From the NCBI RefSeq assembly GCF_032918005.1, contig NZ_CP136628.1, positions 7,177,501 through 7,241,500 on the forward strand: DNA of 64,000 nt, written 5' to 3'. The stretch is from Bradyrhizobium sp. NDS-1 (GTDB lineage: Bacteria > Pseudomonadota > Alphaproteobacteria > Rhizobiales > Xanthobacteraceae). Each line of letters starts with the position of its first letter. The stretch's first letter is position 1. The notes under the pieces were generated by a model. The model saw nothing but the letters and a program-made list of their open reading frames with translations, was not told the origin of the DNA and did not search any database. This document shows positions 16,702 through 25,001 of this stretch, piece by piece. The position numbers were made by a program, and so were the translations under genes.

Positions 16702-17583
16702 CTAATCCGCAAACCCGAACAGCTTTGCCGGATTGCGCACCAGGATCTTCTCCAGCTCCGTCTGATCCGCGACGTAGCGGTACATCAGCTCGAGCAGGTC
16801 GGCGTCGTTGGGCGGCTGCTTCACCGAGACGGGATGCGGCCAGTCGCTGGCCCAGACGCAGCGGTCGGGCGCGGCCTCGATATAGACGCGCGCGATCGGG
16901 ATGACGTCGTCATAGGGCGCACCGAGTTTCGAGGTCTTCTCGCCGAGCGACAGCATCACCCAGAAATTGCCCTTCTCGAGCAGCTCGAGCATCTTGCGCA
17001 GGTTCGGATCGGCCTTGCCGGCCTCGGGGTCGGGGCGAGCCATGTGATCGATCAGCACGGGCACGTCGAGGTTCTCGTATTTGGCGACGCTCGACATGAT
17101 GCCGTCCTTCTCGGGCTGGATCTTGACGTACCAGCCGAGCTCGCGAATGCGCGCAATCGCACGTGCGAAATCGGCGTCCGACAGCACGGCGCCGAGCTCC
17201 TGGCGGAAGCTGAAGCGTGCGCCGCGCACGCCGGCCTGGTGCAGCTTGGAGAGGTACGAGTCGCTCGCCTCGGCGAACACCAGCGCGTTGGCGCAGCCGC
17301 GATAGTTCGGGCCCATCGCGGCGAGGCCGTCGAGCACGACCGCATGGTCGGCGCCGTAGGTCGTGGTCTGCACGATGATGCCGCGCTCGATGCCGAGCGT
17401 CTTGTGCATGCGCAGCGCCGCTTCCCAGGTCGCGGTCGGCATCCGATAGGCCGCGCCCGGACGCTCCGGATATTTGTCGATGGGCCCCAGCACGTGGAAC
17501 TGGCTGTCGATGGTCTTCGGCGGTGGCGCCTTGCTGGGGCGGCGCGGGTTGGGATCGAACGGCAGATAGGTCGGCATGCGCAA
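16702..17583 (-). CDS. Amidohydrolase, 2-pyrone-4,6-dicarboxylate lactonase (LigI)-like
   Basis: This 293-residue amidohydrolase_2 family TIM barrel shows the start motif TIDSQFHVLGP (D26, Q28, H30), the strand motif LIDHMARP and the late motif WASDWPHP with the catalytic Asp. In most relatives the first motif is D-x-H-x-H; here the first His is Gln, so the metal site is incomplete, in line with the metal-independent LigI group. LigI opens a pyrone lactone in aromatic degradation. The gene is the last of six in a leftward operon, starting 7 bases after the RidA gene stop. A hydrolytic step in the same pathway is likely; the substrate cannot be named. Confidence 0.82.
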   Translation of the reverse strand: MRMPTYLPFDPNPRRPSKAPPPKTIDSQFHVLGPIDKYPERPGAAYRMPTATWEAALRMHKTLGIERGIIVQTTTYGADHAVVLDGLAAMGPNYRGCANALVFAEASDSYLSKLHQAGVRGARFSFRQELGAVLSDADFARAIARIRELGWYVKIQPEKDGIMSSVAKYENLDVPVLIDHMARPDPEAGKADPNLRKMLELLEKGNFWVMLSLGEKTSKLGAPYDDVIPIARVYIEAAPDRCVWASDWPHPVSVKQPPNDADLLELMYRYVADQTELEKILVRNPAKLFGFAD

Positions 17584-17590
17584 AACTCCT

Positions 17591-17986
17591 TCAGTCGATC
17601 ACGGCGGTAAAGTCGCACTGCACCAGCGCGCCGCCGTCCATGTTGTCCATCGGCAGCGCGTGGCGCGCCGGGCGCGAATGCTCGTCCGGAAACATCTTGA
17701 GCCATTCGACGTTGACGGGCCCGCGGTTGCTGCGGTCCTTCAGCCACACCGTCATCTTGATGATGTCGTCCGTGCTGCCGCCGGCGGCCTCCACCGTCGC
17801 CTTCATGTGCGCGAACATGTTGGCGCATTGGGCGTCGAGACTCTCAGGCATCGCGTTGGTCGCGGGATCGCGGCCGAGGATGACGCCGGACATCACGAGA
17901 TTGCCGATGCGGCAGGCGTTCGGAATCGGATTGGCGTGCTTGAAGCCGCCGATGTGGATGCTCTTGCGCCGCGATTGACCACTCAT
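17591..17986 (-). CDS. RidA family protein in a catabolic operon
   Basis: This 131-residue RidA/YjgF protein has a KHANPIPNACRIGNLVMSGVI start, a long central helix with QCANMFAHMKATVEAAGGS, VTVWLKD-like sheet residues (MTVWLKDRSNRGPVN) and a C-terminal PARHALPMDN carrying the substrate-binding arginine. Starts at ATG 17986 behind GGGAGC. In operons with meta-cleavage enzymes RidA homologues act as 2-aminomuconate deaminases or as imine hydrolases. That is the attractive role here, between a hydratase and an amidohydrolase, but the sequence alone does not prove it. Confidence 0.85.
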   Translation of the reverse strand: MSGQSRRKSIHIGGFKHANPIPNACRIGNLVMSGVILGRDPATNAMPESLDAQCANMFAHMKATVEAAGGSTDDIIKMTVWLKDRSNRGPVNVEWLKMFPDEHSRPARHALPMDNMDGGALVQCDFTAVID

Positions 17987-18011
17987 GATGCGCTCCCTTT
18001 TTGTTGTTGGT

Positions 18012-18815
18012 TCAGACGAACTGGCACGACACCGAGCCGAACGGGCCGTAATCGGCGTGGAACGTGTCGCCGCGGCGGATGTCGACCGGCCGCGTGAACG
18101 ATCCCGCCAGCACCACCTCGCCCGCCCTCAGATGCTCGTCATGCGGCGCGAGGCGGTTGGCGAGCCAGGCGATGCCGTTCGCGGGATGATTGAGCACGCC
18201 GGCGGCGAGGCCGGTTTCCTCGACCTCGCCGTTGCGGAACAGCAGCGCGCCGATCCAGCGCAAATCGGCATCAAGGGGGCGGAACGGCCGGCCGCCCAGC
18301 ACCAGCGCGGCATTCGCCGCGTTGTCCGAGATCGTGTCCATCACCTTCCGTGTCTTGCCGGTCTCGGGATCGACGCGGTGCATGCGCGTCTCCAGGATTT
18401 CCAGTGCCGGCGTGACGTAATCGGTGGCGTTGAGGACGTCGAAGATGGTGCAATCGGGCCCGCGCAGCGGCGCCTTCAGCACGAAGGCGAGCTCGACCTC
18501 GATGCGCGGCGCGTGGAAGCGGTCGAACGGAATTGGCGTCGCGTCGGCATAGAACATGTCGGCGAACAGCACGCCGTAATCCGGCTCGGAGATGCCGACC
18601 GCGTTCTGCATCGCCTTCGAGGTCAGGCCGATCTTGTGGCCCTTGATAATGCGGCCGCGGCCGAGCTGGAGTTTCGTCCAGGCGCGCTGGACCGCATAGG
18701 CGTCCTCGATGCTGAAATCCGGATACTCCTTCGAGAACATCGGGATCAGCGACTTGGTGCGCTCGGCCTCGTCGAGGCGCGCGGCGAGACGTTCGATCGT
18801 GGCGCTATCCAGCAT
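18012..18815 (-). CDS. 2-oxo-hepta-3-ene-1,7-dioate hydratase-like (HpaH/MhpD family)
   Basis: This 267-residue protein of the vinylpyruvate hydratase family belongs to the FAH superfamily. Marker blocks are [60 protein letters not shown] and the C-terminal [20 protein letters not shown]. The EVELAF segment holds the metal-binding acids. The enzyme adds water to 2-oxo-enoate intermediates after ring cleavage. It starts 3 bases after the stop of the neighbouring FAH gene, so translation is coupled. The closest named relative is HpaH of the homoprotocatechuate pathway, but the other hpa genes are not in this window. Confidence 0.88.
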   Translation of the reverse strand: MLDSATIERLAARLDEAERTKSLIPMFSKEYPDFSIEDAYAVQRAWTKLQLGRGRIIKGHKIGLTSKAMQNAVGISEPDYGVLFADMFYADATPIPFDRFHAPRIEVELAFVLKAPLRGPDCTIFDVLNATDYVTPALEILETRMHRVDPETGKTRKVMDTISDNAANAALVLGGRPFRPLDADLRWIGALLFRNGEVEETGLAAGVLNHPANGIAWLANRLAPHDEHLRAGEVVLAGSFTRPVDIRRGDTFHADYGPFGSVSCQFV

Positions 18816-18818
18816 GAT

Positions 18819-19679
18819 CTAGCTCTCCGCGGCCACGGTGTTGCGCAGCACGCCGATGCGACTCGACTCGACCTCGACGACGTCGCCCACCTTCAGCCAG
18901 CGCGGCGGATCGAAGCGGGCGCCCGCACCGGTCGGCGTGCCCGTCACGATCATGTCGCCGGGCTTGAGGGTCGCGAAGGTGGAGAGATAGGAGATGATGA
19001 AGTCGAACGGAAACATCAGCCGCTCGGTCGTGTCCTGCTGCCGCACCTCGCCATTGACGCGCGTGACGATGTCGTGGGGACCGCGCGGATCGAGCTCGTC
19101 CGACGTGACGATCCACGGACCGATGCTGCCGGAGCGGTCGAAGTTCTTGCCTTGAGTCACGTTGAACTTGCCGTGACGCAGCCAGTCGCGGATCGTGCCC
19201 TCGTTGCACAGCGTCATGCCGAAGATGTGCGACCACGCCTTGTCCCGCGGGATGTGACGGCCGCCCTGTCCGATGACGATGACGAGCTCGCCCTCGTAGT
19301 CGAGCTGGTCCGAAACCTTCGGCTTCTCCAGCGGCTGGCCGGAGCCCGTCATCGACGACATGCTGCGCACGAACAGGCTCGGATATTTGGGCAGGTCCGA
19401 ACTGTCCTTGTATTCGGCGTTGCGCTCGGCATAGTTGACGCCGATGCACCAGAGCTTTTCCGGCGCCAGCACCGGCGGAAGCAGGACCAGCTCTTCCAGA
19501 GCGTAGTCCGGCGCGGCGCCGGCAACCGCTTCCTGCGCGTCGGGCAGCGCGTTGGCCGCGATCAGCGCGCGCACATCCGAGAAGTCGTGGCCGATCCGCT
19601 TGGTCAGATCGATCACGCCGCCTTCGACGGCCGCGCCGTAGCGCGGCTCTCCGTCCATGAGATAGCTTACGAGGCGCAT
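18819..19679 (-). CDS. Fumarylacetoacetate hydrolase family protein
   Basis: This 286-residue protein has a small N-terminal domain (1-60) and the FAH catalytic domain: KLWCIGVNYAERNAEYK, LDYEGELVIVIG with the metal-binding Glu residues, AWSHIFGMTLCNEGTIRD, the IGPWIV segment and LKPGDMIVTGTPTG. Family members hydrolyse or decarboxylate 2,4-dioxo or 2-oxo acids. With the hydratase beside it, a decarboxylase/isomerase (HpaG-like) or acylpyruvate hydrolase role is plausible. It is separated by 45 bases from the flavin reductase gene and abuts the hydratase gene. Confidence 0.87.
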   Translation of the reverse strand: MRLVSYLMDGEPRYGAAVEGGVIDLTKRIGHDFSDVRALIAANALPDAQEAVAGAAPDYALEELVLLPPVLAPEKLWCIGVNYAERNAEYKDSSDLPKYPSLFVRSMSSMTGSGQPLEKPKVSDQLDYEGELVIVIGQGGRHIPRDKAWSHIFGMTLCNEGTIRDWLRHGKFNVTQGKNFDRSGSIGPWIVTSDELDPRGPHDIVTRVNGEVRQQDTTERLMFPFDFIISYLSTFATLKPGDMIVTGTPTGAGARFDPPRWLKVGDVVEVESSRIGVLRNTVAAES

Positions 19680-19724
19680 GGTCGTTCTCCAATGGTGTTC
19701 GGGCAGAGCGGCGGGCGGCGGCGC

Positions 19725-20342
19725 TCAGTCTTTCGATTTCGGGGTCTGGAACACGGTCTTGAGCGTGACGATCTCGCCGAGCCGGGCGTAACGGGGACCT
19801 CCGATGCGGGCGATCGGGTCGAGGGCGGCAGTCTCGACCTTGCCGTCGTTCACGAGGCCGTCGCGAATGTGGAACATCACGACCTCGCCGACGATGAGCC
19901 GGCTCCTGGCCTCGCCGAATTCGAGGCACTGCCGGAAACGGCATTCCATCGCGACCGGCGCCGCCGCCAGCCGCCGCACCTTGACGAGCTCGCAGGGCAG
20001 CGTTTCGAGCCCGAGATGTTCGACCTCGCTGATCTCAGGCGGATGCTCGACGGATGAATCGTGCACCGCCGACATCAGTGGGGTATCGGCGATGTGGATG
20101 ACATATTCCTCGGTATCGAGGATGTTGTGCGCGGTGTCCTTGTAATCGGCGCCCTTGCGGCCGACGCTGATGGCGAGCATCGGCGGCTTCTGCGAGACGA
20201 AGGTGAAGGCGCTGAACGGGGCGAGATTAAGCACGCCGCTGCGCGACAGGCTCGTCACCCAGGCGATCGGACGCGGCACCACGATGCCGGTCATCAGCCG
20301 GTAGATGCGCTCGGCGCCGAACTCGGTGGGATCGATCCGCAT
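19725..20342 (-). CDS. Flavin reductase family protein
   Basis: This 205-residue FMN-binding split-barrel protein has RLMTGIVVPRPIAWVTSLSRSGVLNLAPFSAFTFVSQKPPML, the classical flavin reductase-like start, followed by RKGADYKDTAHNILDTEEYVIHI and RLIVGEVVMFHIRDG. Such proteins reduce FMN/FAD with NAD(P)H for a two-component monooxygenase, or act as stand-alone oxidoreductases. No monooxygenase lies in the operon; the luciferase-like gene at 15580 is a possible but unlinked user. It follows the Bug-protein gene by 3 bases. Confidence 0.85.
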   Translation of the reverse strand: MRIDPTEFGAERIYRLMTGIVVPRPIAWVTSLSRSGVLNLAPFSAFTFVSQKPPMLAISVGRKGADYKDTAHNILDTEEYVIHIADTPLMSAVHDSSVEHPPEISEVEHLGLETLPCELVKVRRLAAAPVAMECRFRQCLEFGEARSRLIVGEVVMFHIRDGLVNDGKVETAALDPIARIGGPRYARLGEIVTLKTVFQTPKSKD

Positions 20343-20345
20343 GGC

Positions 20346-21311
20346 TCAATTGGCCGTGATGTTGGCCTTGCGCACCACCGGAATCCACTTGGCGTCCTCG
20401 CGCTCCAGATAAGCCCTGAATTCGGCCGGCGTCATCGGCGTGGCTTCGCCGCCGAGTTTCTCGAATTTGTCGACCACGCTGGGGTCCTTCAGGATCGCGA
20501 CGAGCGTCTCGTGCAATTTCTCCACGACCGGCGCCGGCGTGCCGGCAGGAGCGAACAGGCCGGTGAAGGTCTGGCCGTCGAAATCCTTGTAGCCGAGCTC
20601 GGCGAAGGTCGGCACGTCGGGCAGCGACTTCAGGCGGTGCGGGCTGGTGACCGCCAGCGCGCGGAACAGGCCGGCCTTGATGTGCTGGAGACTGACCGTG
20701 AGCTGGTCGAAGGCGAACTGCACCTGCCCGCCGAGCAGGTCGTTGATCGCCGGCGCGTTGCCGCGGTAATGCGCGGTGACCCATTGCACCTCGAGGCTTG
20801 ATTGCATCAACTCGCTGAGCAAATGGTTGGTGGTGCCGGGACCGGGCGAAGCCATCGTCAGCTTGCCGGGCTCGCGCTTGGCAAGATCGAGAAACTCCTT
20901 CAGCGTCGTCGCCTGCACCGACGGATGAACCTCGAGCACCAGCGGCGTCATCGAGATCGTCGAGATCGGCAGAAAGTCCTTCTTCCAGTTATAGGCGTCG
21001 CGCTTGTTGATCTCGGTCGCGAACAGCACCGGGCCGTTGGCGCCGACGAACAGCGTGTAGCCGTCGGGCGCCGACTTCGCGAAAGCCTCGCCCGCGATCA
21101 TGCCGCCGGCGCCGGCCTTGTTCTCGATGACGAAGGGCTGGCCGAGCTTTTCCTGCAGCTTGTCGGCGACGATGCGCGCGGCGCTGTCGACATTGCCGCC
21201 GGCGGGATAGGGCACGATCAGCTTGACGTTGCGTGCCGGCCATTGCTGGCCCGATGCGGGCCCGGCCAGCATCGCAGTCGCGGCTGCTATGGCGATCCAG
21301 ATTAATCTCAT
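20346..21311 (-). CDS. Bug-family tripartite tricarboxylate transporter binding protein
   Basis: This 321-residue exported protein starts at ATG 21309-21311 behind GGGAGG, then a cleavable signal peptide (IAIAAATAMLAGPASG). The mature part has the Bug/TctC pattern: VKLIVPYPAGGNVDSAARIVADKL, IENKAGAGGMIAGEAFAKSAPDGYTL, ALAVTSPHRLKSLPDVPTFAELGY. These proteins bind carboxylates in the periplasm and feed a TctAB permease, absent here. It is the first gene of the catabolic operon, so the pathway substrate is probably an organic acid imported through a permease encoded elsewhere. Confidence 0.9.
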   Translation of the reverse strand: MRLIWIAIAAATAMLAGPASGQQWPARNVKLIVPYPAGGNVDSAARIVADKLQEKLGQPFVIENKAGAGGMIAGEAFAKSAPDGYTLFVGANGPVLFATEINKRDAYNWKKDFLPISTISMTPLVLEVHPSVQATTLKEFLDLAKREPGKLTMASPGPGTTNHLLSELMQSSLEVQWVTAHYRGNAPAINDLLGGQVQFAFDQLTVSLQHIKAGLFRALAVTSPHRLKSLPDVPTFAELGYKDFDGQTFTGLFAPAGTPAPVVEKLHETLVAILKDPSVVDKFEKLGGEATPMTPAEFRAYLEREDAKWIPVVRKANITAN

Positions 21312-21446
21312 GTTAACCTCCCGGCGGCGCTTTTCAATTTCACGTCGAATGCCTGACGTCGCACTGAGGGCAACTCGATAGGCAGCTCGATCGGAGCGCA
21401 ATCTCCAGATGATTGCGCTTTACCTGTCGAGTGAATTGTGGCGTTC

Positions 21447-21465
21447 TTGTCCATATTATGGACAA
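21447..21465. promoter_or_regulatory. Perfect palindrome, likely IclR operator
   Basis: TTGTCCAT-ATT-ATGGACAA is an exact 8+3+8 inverted repeat in the divergent promoter region. It overlaps the ATG (21458) of the IclR gene and lies 136 bases from the start of the Bug protein. IclR-type dimers bind palindromes of this size, so autoregulation plus control of the catabolic operon is the simple reading. Confidence 0.65.
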
Positions 21466-22249
21466 AACCAGAGTACCCCGCAACGCCATGGCACCGCGGC
21501 AGGGCGCGCAGGCGATCCGGCGCGCGCTCGCGGTGCTGCGCATTCTGGCCGCAGGCCGCGAGGCCGGCGTGCCATTGGCCGAGGTCGTGCGCGGAACCGG
21601 CCTCACCCGCCCGACCGTGCATCGCATCGTCCACGTGCTGATCGAGGAAGGCATCGTCGAGCGGAACGAGCGGAGCGGCTGCTACGCGATCGGCAACCAG
21701 GTGCCGGAGCTGGCGCTGGCGCGGCCGCGGCCGTCGCGACTGCTGATTGCCGCCAATCCGTCGCTGCAACGCGCCTCCGCCGAGATCGGGGACACGCTGT
21801 TCCTAACGGTGCGCACCGGCAACGACACGCTGTGTGTCGACCGCAGGATCGGCGTCTATCCGATCCAGGTGCTGTCGATCGAGATCGGCGCGCGACGGCC
21901 GCTCGGCGTCTCCAGTGCGGGCGTCGCCATCCTCGCCGCGATGCCGGCGCAGGATGCGCGAAAGATCGTCGCAGCCAACGAGAAGAGATTCGAGGCCTAC
22001 CGGACCGATGTGGCGACGGTAATGGGCGAAGTAATGGCGGCCAGACGCTTGGGCTACGGCAAGCGGGAGATTGGCCTCGTGCAGGGCACCAAATCGATCT
22101 CGACCTGGATCAAGACGCCGGACGGCCAGCCGGCTGCCGCGATGACGGTCTCCGCCGTGCGGACCCGGCTCGGCCCCCGCCGCGAGCAAGAGGTCGCGGA
22201 GATATTGCTGCGGGAGGCCCGGATCATCGAACAGGCGATCGGGGGTTAA
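21458..22249 (+). CDS. IclR family transcriptional regulator
   Basis: This 263-residue regulator (start at ATG 21458, reading MDKTRVPRN) has an N-terminal winged helix (QAIRRALAVLRILAAGREAGVPLAEVVRGTGLTRPTVHRIVHVLIEEGIV) and the C-terminal IclR effector domain (DTLFLTVRTGNDTLCVDRRIG, RPLGVSSAGVAILA). The frame is open to 21413, but the ATG inside the palindrome fits family starts. It faces away from the six-gene catabolic operon and is its probable controller. Effectors of this family are often aromatic or carboxylic acids from the regulated pathway. Confidence 0.9.
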   Translation: MDKTRVPRNAMAPRQGAQAIRRALAVLRILAAGREAGVPLAEVVRGTGLTRPTVHRIVHVLIEEGIVERNERSGCYAIGNQVPELALARPRPSRLLIAANPSLQRASAEIGDTLFLTVRTGNDTLCVDRRIGVYPIQVLSIEIGARRPLGVSSAGVAILAAMPAQDARKIVAANEKRFEAYRTDVATVMGEVMAARRLGYGKREIGLVQGTKSISTWIKTPDGQPAAAMTVSAVRTRLGPRREQEVAEILLREARIIEQAIGG

Positions 22250-22346
22250 ACCCTGCAAGGCACTGTGCGACGCTTCAATGGGCTGACTTGCCCCGCCGTT
22301 CTGTGGCACAAGAGCGGCCTCCGCCGATTGACCAACGAGGCCACGC

Positions 22347-23642
22347 ATGCCCGCACCGAAACCGCCTGCCTTCGAGACCCTGAGCCTGCATGCGGGCCAG
22401 CATCCGGATCCCGCGACCGGGGCCCGCGCGGTGCCGATCTACCAGACCACGTCCTACGTGTTCCAGGATTCGGATCACGCGGCTGCGCTGTTCAATCTCG
22501 AACGCGCGGGCCACATCTACACGCGCATCTCCAATCCGACCACCGGCGTGCTGGAGGAGCGGCTCGCGGCGCTTGAGGGCGGCGTCGGCGCGATCTGCAC
22601 GGCAAGCGGTATGGCCGCACTGCATCTGGCCATCGCGACGCTCCTCAACGCCGGCGATCACATCGTGGCGTCGAGCTCGCTCTATGGCGGCACCATCAAT
22701 CTGCTGGCGCACACGCTGCCGCGGTTCGGCATCACAACGACCTTCGTCAAACCGCGCGATCTCGACGCGTTCCGCGGCGCGATCAAGCCCAACACGAAGC
22801 TCGTGATCGGCGAGACCATCGGCAATCCCGGGCTGGAAGTGCTCGACATTCCCAAGGTCGCGGCCATCGCGCATGACGCGAAGATTCCGCTCTTGATCGA
22901 CAACACCTTCGCCACGCCCTATCTCAGCCGGCCGATCGAGCTTGGCGCCGACATCGTGATGCATTCGGCGACCAAATGGATCGGCGGCCATGGCATCGCG
23001 ATCGGCGGCGCGATCATTGACGGCGGCCGCTTCGACTGGCGCGGTTCCGGCAAGTTCGCCGTGCTGACCGAGCCCTATGGCGGCTATCACGGCATCGTCT
23101 TCGACGAGCAGTTCGGCACGGCCGCCTTCATCATGCGCGCCCGCACCGAAGGCTTGCGCGATTTCGGTGCGTGCCTGTCGCCGACCAACGCATTCCAGCT
23201 GCTGCAGGGCGTCGAGACGCTGGGCGTGCGCATGGACCGCCACATGCAGAACACGCATCTCGTGCTGGAAGCCCTGAAGTCCAACAAGGCGGTCGACTGG
23301 GTGCTGCATCCCTCGCTGGAGACGCACACGGACTATCAGCTTGCAAAGCAGCTTCTGCCGCGCGGCGCCGGCTCGATCATTTCTTTCGGCATCAAGGGCG
23401 GGCGGCCCGCGGGCCGCAAGTTCATCGAATCCCTGCGCATGATCAGCCATCTCGCCAATGTCGGCGACGCCAAGACGCTGGTGATCCACCCGGCCTCGAC
23501 CACGCATCAGCAGATGGACGCCGAACAGCTCAAGGCGGCCGGCATCGGGGAAGAGCTGGTGCGGCTGTCGGTCGGCATCGAGACCGCGAGCGACATCATC
23601 GACGATCTCGCCCAAGCGCTGCGCATCTCGCAAAAGGTCTAA
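22347..23642 (+). CDS. metY: O-acetylhomoserine sulfhydrylase-type enzyme
   Basis: This 431-residue PLP enzyme of the Cys/Met metabolism family has FETLSLHAGQHPD, PIYQTTSYVF, YTRISNPTTGVLEERLAALEGG, IDNTFATPYL and HSATKWIGGHG, in which Lys210 would hold PLP. The length and the insert after IGGHG match O-acetylhomoserine aminocarboxypropyltransferase rather than the shorter cystathionine gamma-synthases. It makes homocysteine (or methionine) from O-acetylhomoserine and sulfide (or methanethiol). An alpha/beta hydrolase follows 3 bases later, so the two are probably co-transcribed. No SAM riboswitch was recognised upstream. Confidence 0.92.
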   Translation: MPAPKPPAFETLSLHAGQHPDPATGARAVPIYQTTSYVFQDSDHAAALFNLERAGHIYTRISNPTTGVLEERLAALEGGVGAICTASGMAALHLAIATLLNAGDHIVASSSLYGGTINLLAHTLPRFGITTTFVKPRDLDAFRGAIKPNTKLVIGETIGNPGLEVLDIPKVAAIAHDAKIPLLIDNTFATPYLSRPIELGADIVMHSATKWIGGHGIAIGGAIIDGGRFDWRGSGKFAVLTEPYGGYHGIVFDEQFGTAAFIMRARTEGLRDFGACLSPTNAFQLLQGVETLGVRMDRHMQNTHLVLEALKSNKAVDWVLHPSLETHTDYQLAKQLLPRGAGSIISFGIKGGRPAGRKFIESLRMISHLANVGDAKTLVIHPASTTHQQMDAEQLKAAGIGEELVRLSVGIETASDIIDDLAQALRISQKV

Positions 23643-23645
23643 GCC

Positions 23646-24428
23646 ATGAAGCTCTCCGTCAACGGCCTTGAAGTGTTTGTCGCAACCGGCGGCCGCGACT
23701 TCGACAAATCGCTGCCCGCGGTCGCCTTCATCCACGGCGCCGGCTTCGACCATTCGACCTGGGCGCTACATACGCGCTGGTTCGCTCATCACGGCTTTGC
23801 CGTGCTGGCGCCTGATCTCCCCGGCCACGGCCGCTCTGGCGGGCCTTCGCTCGGCAGCATCGCCGAGATGGCCGACTGGACGGCGGCGCTGCTCGATGCG
23901 GCAGGGAGCTCGAAGGCACATCTGATCGGCCATTCCATGGGATCGCTGATCTCGCTGGAGACGGCGGCGCGGCACCCGGACAGGGTTTCCGCGCTGAGCC
24001 TGATCGGCACCGCCGCGACCATGACAGTCGGCCCGGATCTGCTGAAGGCCGCCGAGGCCAATTCGCAAGACGCCAACGATATGGTCTCGATCTGGGGCCT
24101 CGGCTTCAACGCGGAGCTCGGCGGCAGTCTCGCGCCTGGCCTGTGGATGCATGGCGGCGCGCAGGCCGTGCTGAAGGCTTGCGAACCCGGCGTGCTGTTC
24201 AGGGATCTGTCGGCCTGCAACGCTTACGCGAATGCGCTGACCGCCGCCGCGACCGTCAAGGTGCCGACAACGCTGATCCTCGGCGAGCGGGACATGATGA
24301 CGCCGGCGAAAGCCGGCAAGGCGCTCGCGGCGGCAATTCCCCATGCAAAGACCGTCGTGGTGCCCGGCGCCGGTCACATGATCATGGCCGAGCGGCCTGA
24401 TGAACTGCTGGCTGCCTTACGGAACTGA
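23646..24428 (+). CDS. Alpha/beta hydrolase
   Basis: This 260-residue alpha/beta-fold hydrolase has the oxyanion HGAGFDHSTW loop (30-39), nucleophile Ser97 in GHSMGS, a lid region around 125-180 rich in Leu/Ala, the acid near GERDMM (about 218) and the catalytic His in PGAGHM near 240. It starts 3 bases after metY, a coupling often seen in rhizobia. The substrate is unknown; an ester or thioester connected with sulfur amino-acid metabolism is one possibility. Confidence 0.88.
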   Translation: MKLSVNGLEVFVATGGRDFDKSLPAVAFIHGAGFDHSTWALHTRWFAHHGFAVLAPDLPGHGRSGGPSLGSIAEMADWTAALLDAAGSSKAHLIGHSMGSLISLETAARHPDRVSALSLIGTAATMTVGPDLLKAAEANSQDANDMVSIWGLGFNAELGGSLAPGLWMHGGAQAVLKACEPGVLFRDLSACNAYANALTAAATVKVPTTLILGERDMMTPAKAGKALAAAIPHAKTVVVPGAGHMIMAERPDELLAALRN

Positions 24429-24497
24429 AAAGGATCAATCGTCCGCGTCATGCGTTGCGGTCCGACATCCCTATGTCTCTCAGAGGGAACTCGGCCC

Positions 24498-25001
24498 ATG
24501 CCAAGACAGGAAATCATTCGCAAAGCGAAGCAGGACAAGCGCGCCGGCAAATCCGCGAGCACGCAGGCCGGCGAATTCGTCAAGGACAAGATCGACAGGA
24601 TCCGCAAAGGCAAGCACGGCGCACGCTCGACGAAGCAGGCAATCGCCATCGGCCTTTCCGAGGCACGCCGCGCCGGCGTCGACCTGCCGCCACCGCGCAA
24701 GGGGCGAACCAAGAAGGCGACCCGCCGCAGCGCCAAATACGCCTATGAGGTCGGCCAGGGCAAGCGCACGCCGAAGCGCCGGCCGAAAGTGTCACGCGCG
24801 GTCGAGAACGTCTTGAAGAAGGAGCCGCGCTCGACCGCATCGCGGAGCGCGCTGTCGAAGCAAAGCAAGCGTGCTGCGAGCCAGCGAAGCGCCGCGTCGC
24901 GTTCAGCGGCCGCGCGGAAGGCGAGCCGGACCAAGGGCGCCAAGGTCCGCTCGGCCGCCGCGAAGAAGGCGGCACGCACCAGGGCGCGCCGCCGCAGCTG
25001 A
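24498..25001 (+). CDS. DUF6496 protein with a long Lys/Arg/Ser/Ala-rich tail
   Basis: This 167-residue protein starts at ATG 24498 behind AGAGGGAAC. The N-terminal part (RKAKQDKRAGKSASTQAGEFVKDKIDRIRKGKHGARSTKQAIAIGLSEARRAG) is the DUF6496 domain. From about residue 80 the sequence is low-complexity and basic, built from R/K-S-A-A units like histone H1 tails or bacterial Hc1/AlgP-type nucleoid proteins. DNA or RNA binding is therefore likely. It stops one base before the convergent stop of the next small gene. Confidence 0.8.
   Translation: MPRQEIIRKAKQDKRAGKSASTQAGEFVKDKIDRIRKGKHGARSTKQAIAIGLSEARRAGVDLPPPRKGRTKKATRRSAKYAYEVGQGKRTPKRRPKVSRAVENVLKKEPRSTASRSALSKQSKRAASQRSAASRSAAARKASRTKGAKVRSAAAKKAARTRARRRS

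Noticed and set aside
17985..20057. 690-codon open frame on the plus strand across the hydratase, FAH and flavin reductase genes
   Set aside because: It is a mirror frame of three well recognised minus-strand genes in GC-rich DNA; its translation is Arg/His/Glu-rich with no family resemblance.
22250..22346. Possible SAM-II riboswitch ahead of metY
   Set aside because: The gap contains pairing GC blocks, but the conserved loop and pseudoknot elements of SAM-II could not be placed. A covariance-model search would settle it.
22275..23753. 492-codon minus-strand frame opposite metY
   Set aside because: metY on the other strand has all PLP-family motifs; the opposing frame is a high-GC artefact.
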